Source: Populus alba
Lineage: Eukaryota > Streptophyta > Magnoliopsida > Malpighiales > Salicaceae
Direction of reading: 5' to 3'
NCBI RefSeq assembly: GCF_005239225.2
Contig: NC_133300.1
Coordinates: forward strand, 13,235,875 to 13,299,874
Length of the DNA stretch: 64,000 bases
Part shown: positions 10,606 to 21,449 of the stretch, in pieces
Layout of the letters: every line of letters starts with the position of its first letter
Numbering within the stretch: the stretch's first letter is position 1
The notes under the pieces: model-generated
What the model was told of the DNA's origin: nothing
What the model saw: only the letters and a program-made list of their open reading frames with translations
Database searches by the model: none
Position numbers and translations under genes: made by a program

Positions 10606-13600
10606 TTGGTGCACACTCTACAAAGAAAAGAATTCGTGGCTGGAAATGCTTTTCGACACACTTTTTACAGAGAAAATCCCAACTCCCAATGACCTGTACA
10701 AATCAAATTTTACTTATGAACATGATAGCATAGAATCTATCATAACTTTCTTGACCCAGAATGTACCTCCACATGTGTGTCATTGTACATCATCCACCTT
10801 TTGCACTCATCGCTGTAAATGAAGCACGAGTAGAGTAGCCCACGATAGCAAACCTACAAAATTGATTGATGGCTTTTAGCAATGAAATAATCTGTTCACT
10901 GGTCTCTTTCAGGAATTAACAGTAAATAGTTTTCAGAAGCTAAAGAATCATGAAGTCAACTAGAGATGGCACATTAAATTATTTCTTTATTCACAATAAT
11001 CACCATGCTAATTCAGGACAGTACGATGAGATGCATTGTTGATTGAATTGATAGAAGGTACAATTATTTTTATGTTACAGTTAAGGGCCTCCTCGAGCCA
11101 ACTTGTGCACATAGAGATAAGTCCTCTCCAGCCCAGTCAAAGGCAAACCCTCGAGGAATCACCTTCTTGTGGCAAAGTTTCAATGAGCTGGTGGGATTCA
11201 AACCCTTGTTGAGCACCTAACCACCCAAAGTCACGACTCACAACTCATGCTCAACTCATTCAACCTTAGGGTTAGAAGAAACAGAAATTATATACACTAG
11301 TGTAGTTTTAGAAATGTGAAGTATACCACTGAAACCAGGCGGTATTTTTTTCCTTTTCCTAAACCTTGATAAAGAATGCCAACATCTATTTCAGTTGCAA
11401 GAGCTGCTAAAGTTTCCCTGATATCTTCTCTAGCAACCCATATAGTTGTCCACTCTATAACTGCAAGTAACCATGCAATTTTAAACCATTAAACTTTCCC
11501 AGCATTGTTGAGAAAATGACAGACTATATAATTGCAAACAATGAATTACCACTGGTGAACACATGGGAAGGTGTTTGAAGAAAGTATTTGAAATGGTTTT
11601 CTCTACATCCATCGGCATCTGGTTCCAAAGTTAAATGATAATCCACCAGCATGGGCTTCAAAAGCTCATCAAATGAGCTAGTTCCCTGCCTCAGAGTTGA
11701 AACCTGATTACACAAATATCAATGGTATTAACATGATATCTGTTGTATATGGGATAGAAGACAAGCAACTTTGTCAAGGAAAGAAGATTCTGCCTGTTTT
11801 CTGAGTTCAAATGCGGATATGGTGTGAAAGAAAAAGGTATGCTTTTGTTGTCTCGACTCCAGACCACAACTGTCATAATTAACGCTTTTATAAACTGTCA
11901 TACCGAAGAGTGTATGAACCAAGCAAGTGTCAGTTGTGCACTCCAAAGATCCTACACAATGTCTTTTCTCTGATTCATGTAGAGAGAAATCTTCAACACT
12001 GGTGAGGGAATGATGAAGAGAATCAAGAATAATCCATAGCACTTCAAAAGCATTGTTCATTTTTTCCTGTGAATTTGGTATATCATTGTCAGAAATGCAA
12101 GGGTACAAGACAGTGCTTATTGATTAAAATTTGTAACTTCAGCAAAAACAGAAAGCAGAAAAGTGAAGGACATATACAACAGTCTCTATACAAACCTTCT
12201 GGAAGAGATCTCCGCAAGGGGACAATTTGTCAATGGCAATGCTTAAGGAGGTTGGATAAACAATTTCTCTGCTAGGATTTATAATTGCTGCACTTAGTTT
12301 ATCAAATATCTCAGCTAATCCACAGACAATGCAAGGATCTCCAACATGCTTATGTTCTGGAGCTGTTTTACAAGCTAACTCATTCCGAAACTGTGGTATA
12401 TGCCACAAGGACTGCACTTTACCAAAAACAACAAAGGACTTGCTGATTTGAAAACTGGCAAAAATTTGTATAGGAAAAGAAAACAATCAATATTCGAAAA
12501 GGAAAATAATCAAAATCCAGAAAGATATCACAACTGAACCTGTATAATCACATTTAAGGAGCTATAGTTTTTGCCGATATCATTTTTCAGCCCAGAACCC
12601 AATATTTCAGATCCATCCATGTAATCAACCTTGGAATCAGTTGGACATTTTCCAGTTTCTTCCCCTTTCAAGAATAAATTTTGAAGTAACTTTTGATCCA
12701 TCTCCAAGGGAACATGCTTTTGCACTCGAAATGCATCTGGAAGTTAAAAGGAACCATTTTCAGAGTGATGGAGCCCTTATAATTGTTCAACTAGTTTGAG
12801 AAAGATTCTCCCAAAAAAAAAAATAGTTTGAAACAGAGCATATTGTTTCTTCATCTGAACTCTGAATCTTAATGTACAAGTGCCTGCCTATCAACTTTCC
12901 ATCTATACCCTTCATGTAAACCAGATACCTGAATACTTTTCAGTACATTTGTTGTCTAACATAGCATGTAATGATTTCTTTAATCTAAATTCAAAATCAT
13001 AAACATGAAATACAAATCCTTTCAGTGTTTGCTAGGGATCCAAACAGTGAAAACAATTGTGGACTGGTTTATTCTTGAAAGAGGGAAGCTATTCATGTGA
13101 AAGCCCATGGATTTGGAAAAGGACCTTCCCATATAACAAACTGAATCTAAATTCTAAAGTGATCATTCATGGTTTCTTGATGCAGCAGGCATATGGCAGA
13201 AGACTTGACATTTTATCATGTAATTAGCAAATCTAGCTTGAGTGTCAATTCAATGCATACCAAAATGAAGCAAACAGAAGCATCTAAACAGTACTGCTAT
13301 TACCTTGAAGTTTATCCTGATGTAAAAATTTCATTTCATTTTGAACATGACTTTGCAAATTCCCACCTTCATCCTTTGCAGTTTGCCAATCATTATGCAG
13401 CGTACTCTCTTGAGGAGTATCTTCAGCTGATGGACCAGCTCAACACATAATACAGTTTAAAATTTAAGACCCCTATCGAAAAGACCTTAATTGGTGCTAT
13501 AGTCAAAGATACTAATATAAGGGATCTTAACCTTGCTTCACTTCCCCAACTCCTAGATTGCATAGCATGCTAGAACTCCCACTAAGTTTTCTGAGATCAT

Positions 13601-16600
13601 CAAATTGTGGACCCTGGACAATGGAACAAATAAAAATCTGTCAACATAATAAAAACAAAATTCATTGTAACTATATGAGAAGATTACTACTTTATTTAGG
13701 TCTGAACACTTATCAGAATAACAGAACGAGTAGAAATCTGCCACCTTTATAACGCCAGCTTCAAAGAAAAGAATCTGTGGCTGCAAGAGCTCATCTACAC
13801 ACTTGTCGAGGAGATTATGCCAAAACCCAATGACCTGTGCAAATCAAAACAAATTTCATTTACAAAAAAATGTAAAGAAAATCTATCCCATCATTAGCTT
13901 TCTTTAGCAATGTAAGCAATGGAATGGAATTTATATACCTCCACATGCGCACCATCATACATAGTCCATCTTTTACCCTCATGACTATAACAAAAGCATA
14001 CATAGTGTAGCTCATCATAGCAAACCTACAAATCAAAATGATGCAAATGTTCTATCTCATAAGAGGTTTTTCTGTACAAAACACAGATTTCTGCTGTAAA
14101 AGAAACACCATCTCAAATTGAAAAAGTAAAATAAGTTATTTGTTTATTTGCAATAATAATCAAACCACTACTAATTCAGAATAAAAGGATGTCTGAAGCA
14201 TTCAAATGAAGTCGAGACTATTACGCATGCATGCATAGCTCATGAAGTATACCATTGAAGCAAGGCAATATCTGTTCCCTGGTCCTCGACCTAGAAATAC
14301 ATCACCAATATCTACTTCAGTATCCAAAGCTGTTAAAGTATCTCTTATATCTTCTCTTCTCTCACGTGCAGTCTGCATACTGAGAACTGCAATAGGAACC
14401 ACATCAAAATTTATTAAATATTCTAGCATTAATGTTGATAATATGCCACACTACATATCTCTAAAAACCTACTCACTAGCATACCACAAACAAAGACTTG
14501 GGGAGGTGTTCGAAGAATGAATTGGATTCGGTTAGGTTTTCCACAGCCTCCAGCATCTCGATTGCAAGTTAAGCAATCATCCATTAGCATCAGCTTCATA
14601 AGTTCATCAAACGAGCTAGCTTGATTTTTGTTCTGTTGCACAATGGTTGGTTAATCACACAAATGCTAATGGGATAAAAATTATTCTGATATATGTTATA
14701 ATATGGAATAAAAAAATATAAAAAAAAACAACTTCGCTATCAAAAGAAAGGAAAAGAAATAGCAAATATTGCCTTTTTTTCTCTAAGCTGACTTGAACAT
14801 ATATAGTGAGAAAAATCAGAAAACGTCTGATGCCTCCACTCCAGACCACAGCTGTCACAATACCCATAAATGTCCATACCAAAGAGTCTATGAGCTAAAC
14901 ATTTATGGCTTGTCCACTGCTGACAGTCTACCCGCTTGCTTTTCTCTGATTCAGATGAGGCATCTGGGGCTGGGCAACTGGTAAAGGACTGATGAAGAAT
15001 AACTAGAATATTTTGCAGAACCTCGTCCGCATCGTTCATTTGTCCCTGTGAATTTGGTAGATATTGTCAGTGCAGCAATCACACAAGAAAGTGCTCGGTG
15101 ATTACCATTTTCAAAATTCTGTAACAATACTGCAAATTGAGAGCAGAGGTAGAGGAGGTGCAGAGCATTCACTTTACAAACCTCCTGAAAGCTATCCCTA
15201 TGAGCGAAGCATTTGCTTATGGCAAGTCTTAAGGAGGTTGTAGATACAATTTCTCTCCTAGTACGAGTAGATGCCTCACTTAGTTCACCAAATATCTCAG
15301 CTAGTTCACAAACAATGCAGGGATCTCCAAAATGCTCATGTCCTGAATCTGTTATGCTGCACAACTCATTCCGAACCAGTTGTATATTCCATAAGCACTG
15401 CATTTGTTTAAGAACAATAAAATACTAGAGAATTAAAAGCTTATAGAACTACTCAAGGAAATAGAACAATTCCTATAGGAAAAGGTACAAACTCAAAATT
15501 TGATATGGATAGAACCTGTATGATCACGTTTAGAAAGCAATTATTTTCACCAATATCATTTGTCAGTACAACACCAAATATGCCAGAGCCACTCGGTGAT
15601 TTCCCAGAGTCTTCCTCTTTCAAGAATGATTTCTGAGGCACCTTAGAACCAATCTTGCTTCTATGTTCGTCTTCCATTTGTTTCAAATCTTCTGTGCTCG
15701 TGGAAACAACAATGCCAAAATCTGAACAACCACCATCAGATGCAATAGAATGGCAGCTGCTGACCAACATGAGGAAAACATCTTCAGTCAGATATAAACT
15801 TGAAAATTAAAACCATGTGGTAATAATTTTTTTCAATAAAATGTACTTTAGCAGCACAGAGAAACAAAAAGAACGGCATTGAGAGATTTGCATGTAAAAA
15901 TGCCAAACAAAGTATATGTTGACTTACACTTTTTCTGCATTTTCCTTGTCCAGAGGAAGGTGTTCCTGGCTTCCACCAGCTCCCTAAAAGGTGAGATCAG
16001 ACCTTTGTCAATTTTTCATAATGTTATCAACTATTTTAATCATCCAGACAAATGATCCCTGTCAAAGAAAACGAGAACAAAGTCCAGAGATTAAACCTCA
16101 TCCATGGCCTTCCCTTGATTTTTGTGCTTTTTAAGTTTAGATTTCTTTCGTGTTTTTCTCGAATTATCACTTCCTTTGGTCATATTCTTGCTGGGTTCAG
16201 GAGCTAGATCAGCCAATGTTAAAAGCATTTCTGCAGTATTGGCCTTTTTCACAGCATCTTTGTTAGCAAGATCCTCAAGATGTGCCTAGGATATTTTAAA
16301 AAAGAGGGCATACATGGGATAAAAGAAGCATAACAGAATCAAATAAAACAGCCATGAGCAAGAAGGTCCAATACTAACCCGTATAAATGACTTCACCATA
16401 TAGAACAAAATGAATTGATAGTCAAGAGCAGATAGCAACACAAATTTCGGCTCCATCCTCTTTATGCTAGCAACATTCTTCATGATTAAAACATCATTTT
16501 CGCAGAACTGCAAGACTTAACATAGTGAGTCCACATGAAGAAAAATTATCTGTTTCTGTTCCCGGATTTTTTTGCTGTAGTAGTTTGAATTTAGGACTTA

Positions 16601-19071
16601 TCAACATTAAGCATGATCGGGTAAGAATCTAAAATAACATTAAGATATAAGCATCAAATCACACTGATATCTATCTGTAATATATAATACACTCATATGC
16701 AAAAAAGTATCATGAGTGAATAATGACATTTAAGATCAAATACAAACGGCTGAGGTAAGGGTTAATAAAGTTGAGCTATAATTGCAAACTTGCAGTCCAC
16801 CTCTCTAACCACATTTTGTTTCTCCATCTTTATTGCTTCTTTGACACAAACATCTACCAGTATATCTCGATTCGCCTTATCCTCATGGCATTCCAAATCA
16901 GGGAACTGAGTGTAAGTGCTGATCAATGTTTCATCAAGTCCGAACTTTTTATGACCAACATATTGCGCAAATCTCAGAACATTTAATATACACGCATGCT
17001 CATCCCCTATGATATCAGACTGAGCATCAACAAGCTCATCTTGCCGTTCAACCAACAGGGATGCGAAATTTTGTTCTTTGTACTCCGATATTTCCTCCCT
17101 CCTCTTATATTCTTCAAGGCATATATTCTCAACATCAGTAAACGTTTCTTGGTACTCTAACAACCTGCATTTTCTTTCGCAGAAGTATTTTAATAAACTA
17201 AGATCTGTGTCAACAAATTGGAAAACCATCCCCGCTAGTTCTTTATCAAGTTTTCTGAGATTTATCCATGAATTTAGCAGCTCCTGAATCTTATCACTCA
17301 CAAACAACCAATTCACAAATCTATAACGATCAAACTGGATATCCTTTTCAGGGTCATCCACAAAAGGAATCACTGCAGTTCCCTCATCTGCAACAATGTT
17401 ACTATGCTCTCCTGCATCAAGCATTGATCTGATGAATTTCTTATCCAATATGAGGCATGAAGAGTCGCTGTTAAAATGAATGGGCTCATAATCACAAAAT
17501 TCCTCTTTGCTATCTCCTCCATCATCCGAGATATTGTCCTCTAAATCACAGTCATTAGACAGCTCTTCCAAAAAGTCAAACACTACCTCAAGTTGCTCAA
17601 GCCATAAAAAGCAAATACACAAGGGTGTTTGCGTTTGTTCTAGGATAGGAACCAAATCCTTAAATCCTAGCTCCATACTCTCTTCTAACTCCTGAATAGT
17701 ATAGTCCCACATCCATGACAAGATTCGCGGTGCCAGGCACTGATTCTTCAAGAACAACTTGAGCAATCGATGAATTTTCTTCAACAACTCTTGGCGCTGA
17801 GCATCATCACAGAACATCCACTTCTTCTGATCGCTATAAATCTTACACTTTTCTTGGTACACATCGTTTTTGCAATGTCTGAGTGTCGACAATTCTTGCG
17901 CCATGTTATCTACATCCACAGGTTTCCACACCCCATTTTCAATCTCCTCAACATAGCTATCTTCCAATCCAAAGGGCACAAGTTCCATTTGCTGCTCTGA
18001 TAAACCCCCAAGATGCTTCAAGAAAACATGACTGCGCAACTCCTTCCAATCAAAAAAGAACAATGCACAACAAAAACATTTCAAACACTTCCACTTGTTC
18101 GTCTTCCTTGCAAAGTCTACAGCCTCCAACAAATAGTCCGCCACTAATCGATCATGCTTCTTGTAATAGCCAGTAATCTCATCAATACTCACTTGTAGTA
18201 ATCCTCTTGTCTCTTCACAACTCATTTCCTTCCAGTAGTTCGAAACAATGGTTATGTTGCTGGTATCCACCTTTACTTTGTTCAGAATGCTTTGGGGATC
18301 TTTAACAACAAAACCAGCACAAACCCTTTTTTCGCAATCCCTCAAGAACTTAATTTCTTTTTTAATGAATTTCCTTTTCTCATTTCTTTCATATTTACAA
18401 GGCAACTCCTCATCTTTCGGAAACCTGGCCTTAATCCTAAGACAGGCACTCTCCTTCATCTTTTCGCTCACATCTTTACCGATCAATAACGACTCAATCT
18501 TGGCTTTATCCATCACGTCGAGTAATACTTGTTTCAGTCTCTGAATTCTTGATTCTTGGCTCTTTCCTCCCATTTCTGGTTGGGAAGCTATAATGTCTTC
18601 GCCTGGACCCAAGCCTGAGGGGAGCGCCTTTAACGCTTTCCAGCAGTGATCGATTATTCTTTGATAGTCACTAGAATATTTAGCCATTTTAATGAAAATC
18701 CGAGCATTTAGATAATTGAGAGTGATTGAGTTGGGAAACAGAGATAGGGATTTCTTGGCTGAATCAGCGGCGTTGTTGAGGTATTTCTGTTTAAGAGTGG
18801 AGAAGGAACTCGAAGTTTGAGAGTAGATTTTGAAATGGACAAAGGACTGGGTGTGGTGGACGGCGGCGGAGTTTGGGTGTTTGGAAATCAAGTCTTTGAT
18901 TCTCTTTAGGGATTTTTGAGGGTTGCTACTCACATCCCTTAATGCTTGTTCGCACGCTGATCTTATGATTTCCGAAGAAAAATCATCGACGGTGGATTGA
19001 AGAGGTCTGGCGGTGGTTTGTGCTTGTTTGGGGCGGGGAGCAGCGGAGGAGGGTTTCTTCGTCTTTCCCAT
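8632..19071 (-). CDS. DUF627/DUF629 UCH-related protein with three tandem UCH-like domains
   Basis: My 26-exon model gives 2100 residues. Exons: 16801-19071, 16379-16510, 16097-16285, 15928-15983, 15516-15759, 15182-15397, 14773-15045, 14485-14632, 14253-14386, 13939-14025, 13745-13834, 13532-13613, 13304-13426, 12540-12736, 12196-12411, 11794-12066, 11550-11703, 11327-11460, 10767-10853, 10439-10693, 10111-10326, 9702-9974, 9413-9560, 9188-9318, 8822-8908, 8632-8718. All joins keep phase. Exon 1 holds DUF627 (about residues 30-150), DUF629 and a C2H2-like finger (CLKC 329-332, His348, His353). Then come a basic linker and UCH-like blocks A, B and C. Cys-box residues are Cys957, Ser1407 and Cys1780; His-box residues are His1228, Leu1680 and His2050. 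The plant family is called UCH-related; deubiquitinase activity is uncertain. The ATG has context ACAAATGGG and sits 46 bp after a TATA box. Two or three separate transcripts remain possible. Confidence 0.85.
10606..12736 (-). repeat. UCH exon block B, diverged and lacking catalytic residues
   Basis: Exons of 197, 216, 273, 154, 134 and 87 nt, then the first part of the 255-nt exon, match block A in order and phase. The Cys box has become NYSSLN (Cys to Ser) and the His position has become Leu (RGLLY). The protein sequence is clearly further from A and C than they are from each other. The reading frame is nevertheless fully open, which argues for a retained non-catalytic domain rather than a dead copy. 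Confidence 0.8.
11083..11275 (-). mobile_element. SINE-like insertion in an intron of UCH block B
   Basis: The intron 10854-11326 is much longer than its counterparts because of a GC-richer insert. On the minus strand the insert has a possible pol III B box (GGTTTGAATCCC) preceded by an A-box-like GGTGGTTAGGTG. A tRNA-derived SINE is likely. I could not assign a family or see clear target-site duplications. Confidence 0.45.
13745..15759 (-). repeat. UCH exon block A of the triple-UCH gene
   Basis: Seven exons (244, 216, 273, 148, 134, 87 and 90 nt) encode a linker and one UCH/USP-like domain. The Cys box reads ENNCFLN and the His box region reads ELHY, followed by MYDG. All three expected catalytic positions are therefore plausible, making this the most intact block. 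The ND-IGEN-Cys spacing is longer than the GNTC of classical USPs and recalls animal USP53/USP54. Confidence 0.85.
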
Positions 19072-19116
19072 TTGTGGAGGGAATTTCAAGAATTGGAAAT
19101 GGCTCCTGGTTGGTTT

Positions 19117-19123
19117 CTTTATA
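19117..19123 (-). promoter_or_regulatory. TATA box of the triple-UCH gene
   Basis: TATAAAG on the gene strand, 46 bp upstream of the ATG at 19071. It also shows that the open frame reaching upstream to 19134 (a GTG) is not coding there. Confidence 0.6.
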
Positions 19124-19199
19124 GTAATTTCCACGTTTTATTTTCCTTTACTAAGATTTATGTACATGTATTGTTTGATGTCTAAAATGTTCGAGAGAA

Positions 19200-20210
19200 G
19201 AGAAGTTATAAATCTATAATATTTTATTTATTAGAGATCAAATTAATTAAGATAATATTTTTGAGTTTTTTTCATTGGGCAACTATAATTTTTTAAAAGA
19301 TAGAGGTAAAATATTACAGTAATTTATAAATTGTTTTAGAAAAATAGCATGAAAAACAAATATTTAGAAAATAATATACTTATAACTCAAGTATTATTAA
19401 AAAATATGGTTTTAATAACAAAAACTATAATAATAATTATAAACAACTGTTATTTTTATTAGTGTTTTATTAAACAATTGTTATTATTATTAGCATGCAT
19501 TTGGAATGGCTATGGGAATAGCGGTTACATTTAAAATATAAAAAATGTTTAGAAATGCGGTCAACTTATATTACTAAAAAAATTTAATTTTTTTGTATGT
19601 TTTAAATTGTTTTGAAGTTCTGATCTCAAAAAATAATTTTTAAAAAATAAAAAAGTATCATTTTGATGTATTTAAGCACAAAAAACACTTTAAAAAACAA
19701 CCACAATCATATTATCAAACAGCACCTAATTTCAACATAGAACTAAGTCTAAATCACCACAACCAAAAACCAAACAAGATCATAAATTATCAAATCATAG
19801 ACTTATAATTCGAAGTATATGTTTTAACATTATTTTTATTTGTTAATTACAATTTCAAATTACTGCGTGTATTTTGTAAACATTGTTTTTTATTTTTGTA
19901 TTTTTTTTAAGTTATTAATGAGTTATTTGACATTTTAAATAATATGTTCACATATTTATCTGTTTTTTTTATAATATTAAATTATATTTATATAAATCAA
20001 GTATAATATGTAAAACAACATGACAATTATTAATCACTATTCCAAATCACAGTTATTAAAGAAGCTATCAAGAAAAGAATTGTTCTGAATCGTAATCGTT
20101 AAAAAACCATTATTTTAAATCATAGTTATTTATTTAATAACCACGATTTTTTTTCATTTTTTTTTTAATGAGTTACTATTTTAAAAAAAAAATCGTATAA
20201 TCTCTTATAA
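19200..20210. other. AT-rich spacer
   Basis: No gene is supported. It includes one copy of the recurrent AT-rich MITE-like sequence (about 19600-19740) and repeated ACTGTTATTATTATTAG-like words. Confidence 0.6.
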
Positions 20211-20222
20211 TTATAATATATG
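20210..20222 (+). promoter_or_regulatory. Possible TATA box before a small ORF
   Basis: TATAATATA on the plus strand, followed by a CTT-rich leader (20252-20282) of the kind common in plant 5' UTRs. It lies about 115 bp upstream of the ATG at 20338. Confidence 0.35.
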
Positions 20223-20337
20223 GCCACATCTTCAGTTTTCTGAGCTTTTTAGCTTCTTCTTCTTCTTCTTCTTCCTCTCCTTAAGTTAGTTCATGCGAGC
20301 GGCTTTCCGTTCCTTGCTTCTCTGAATAAACACATGA

Positions 20338-20565
20338 ATGAATAAAGGTTTCATATCTCCGTCGTTTTGCAAGACAAAAACGGAAGCCATTAAAACAGCT
20401 GACATTTCCAATCTCTATCAAGTATTAAATCATTATCCCGAGGTCAGGGATGACAGTACTACTCATCTGCTAGTAAGTTTGTTTGAAACAGCAGACCTTC
20501 TATGTGAAGGAAACGAGCATCACCAAGAAGCGATTGATTCAGAGATAAAATCTCACAAGAAATAA
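20338..20565 (+). CDS. Small hypothetical protein, 75 aa
   Basis: I do not recognise this protein. The ORF is ATG-initiated, less AT-rich than its surroundings and has a balanced, hydrophilic composition with helix-forming stretches (NLYQVLNHYPEV, LLVSLFETADLL). It has no signal peptide or membrane segment. A TATA-like box and CTT-rich leader upstream favour a real transcript. It could equally be the first exon of a lost gene or a chance ORF. No second exon was found downstream. Confidence 0.35.
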   Translation: MNKGFISPSFCKTKTEAIKTADISNLYQVLNHYPEVRDDSTTHLLVSLFETADLLCEGNEHHQEAIDSEIKSHKK

Positions 20566-20569
20566 ATAC

Positions 20570-21414
20570 AAAGTAGGAATATATTATAAATGGAAAATAT
20601 ACCAGAGTTCTATCACCGGAACGCTAATAGGAACTTTGCCGACCACCATGGCAGCAGAGATTTTGCCACTGGCAAATATATTTGTGTTTGAGAGTATTTT
20701 TCTACTTTTCGTTTATGAATTGTTATTCGTTGGGTGAGGTTTTCAATACTTGGATTCATTGGGTGAAGTTTCTGATACTTAGATTTCATTTAACATATCT
20801 AATTTATTATTTTGTAAAATTTAGTGAAAAGTTGTATATAACAACAAATGATAATTAGTTAAAAAATTAAAGGCATCTACATGCAATTAACTTTGATTTT
20901 TCAAGCGTGCCTAGTAATTAACGCATAACAAATCATTAAGATAACAGCTTTTTTATTCAAATACCATCTATTGCAAATTAAAAACAAAAGAGATAAAAAA
21001 AAAATGTTTTATTCACCTAGAATTATCAATATACGTTGTATTGTATATAACAAAGGAGAATAAATTTTATTTCACTTAGGATCTGGGATCATTTTAGATT
21101 TTTTATCCAAATCTTGGTTAAAATGTTCTAGGTATTTCATTCTAAATTGATAATTTTTTTTAATATTTATCTTTTATTTCTTTTATTTTTTTTGTATTTA
21201 TATGCATCTTAAGTATATTGTAAGTACAAAAATCATCTTAGTTTTTAATAGCGCTGATTAAATGATATCCAAGATTATCTTAAACCTTGAATCAAATGGA
21301 ATGCAAATGTAATCTTTAGTTTTTTTAAAAAGAAATTAAAATATTCTTTGAATATCTATATTGATAATTTGAAGTTATTTTTAGATTTAAATTGAAATCT
21401 GAATTAATATTTTG

Positions 21415-21449
<35 letters not shown>

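Noticed and set aside
13193..13450. Plus-strand ORF of 85 codons
   Set aside because: It lies antisense to exon 13 of the triple-UCH gene (13304-13426), which is in phase with its neighbours. The plus-strand product resembles nothing I know.
19072..19134. Longer N-terminus for the triple-UCH gene, starting at 19134
   Set aside because: The codon at 19134 is GTG, not ATG, and the extension crosses the TATA box at 19117-19123. The ATG at 19071 has good context and matches the usual family start.
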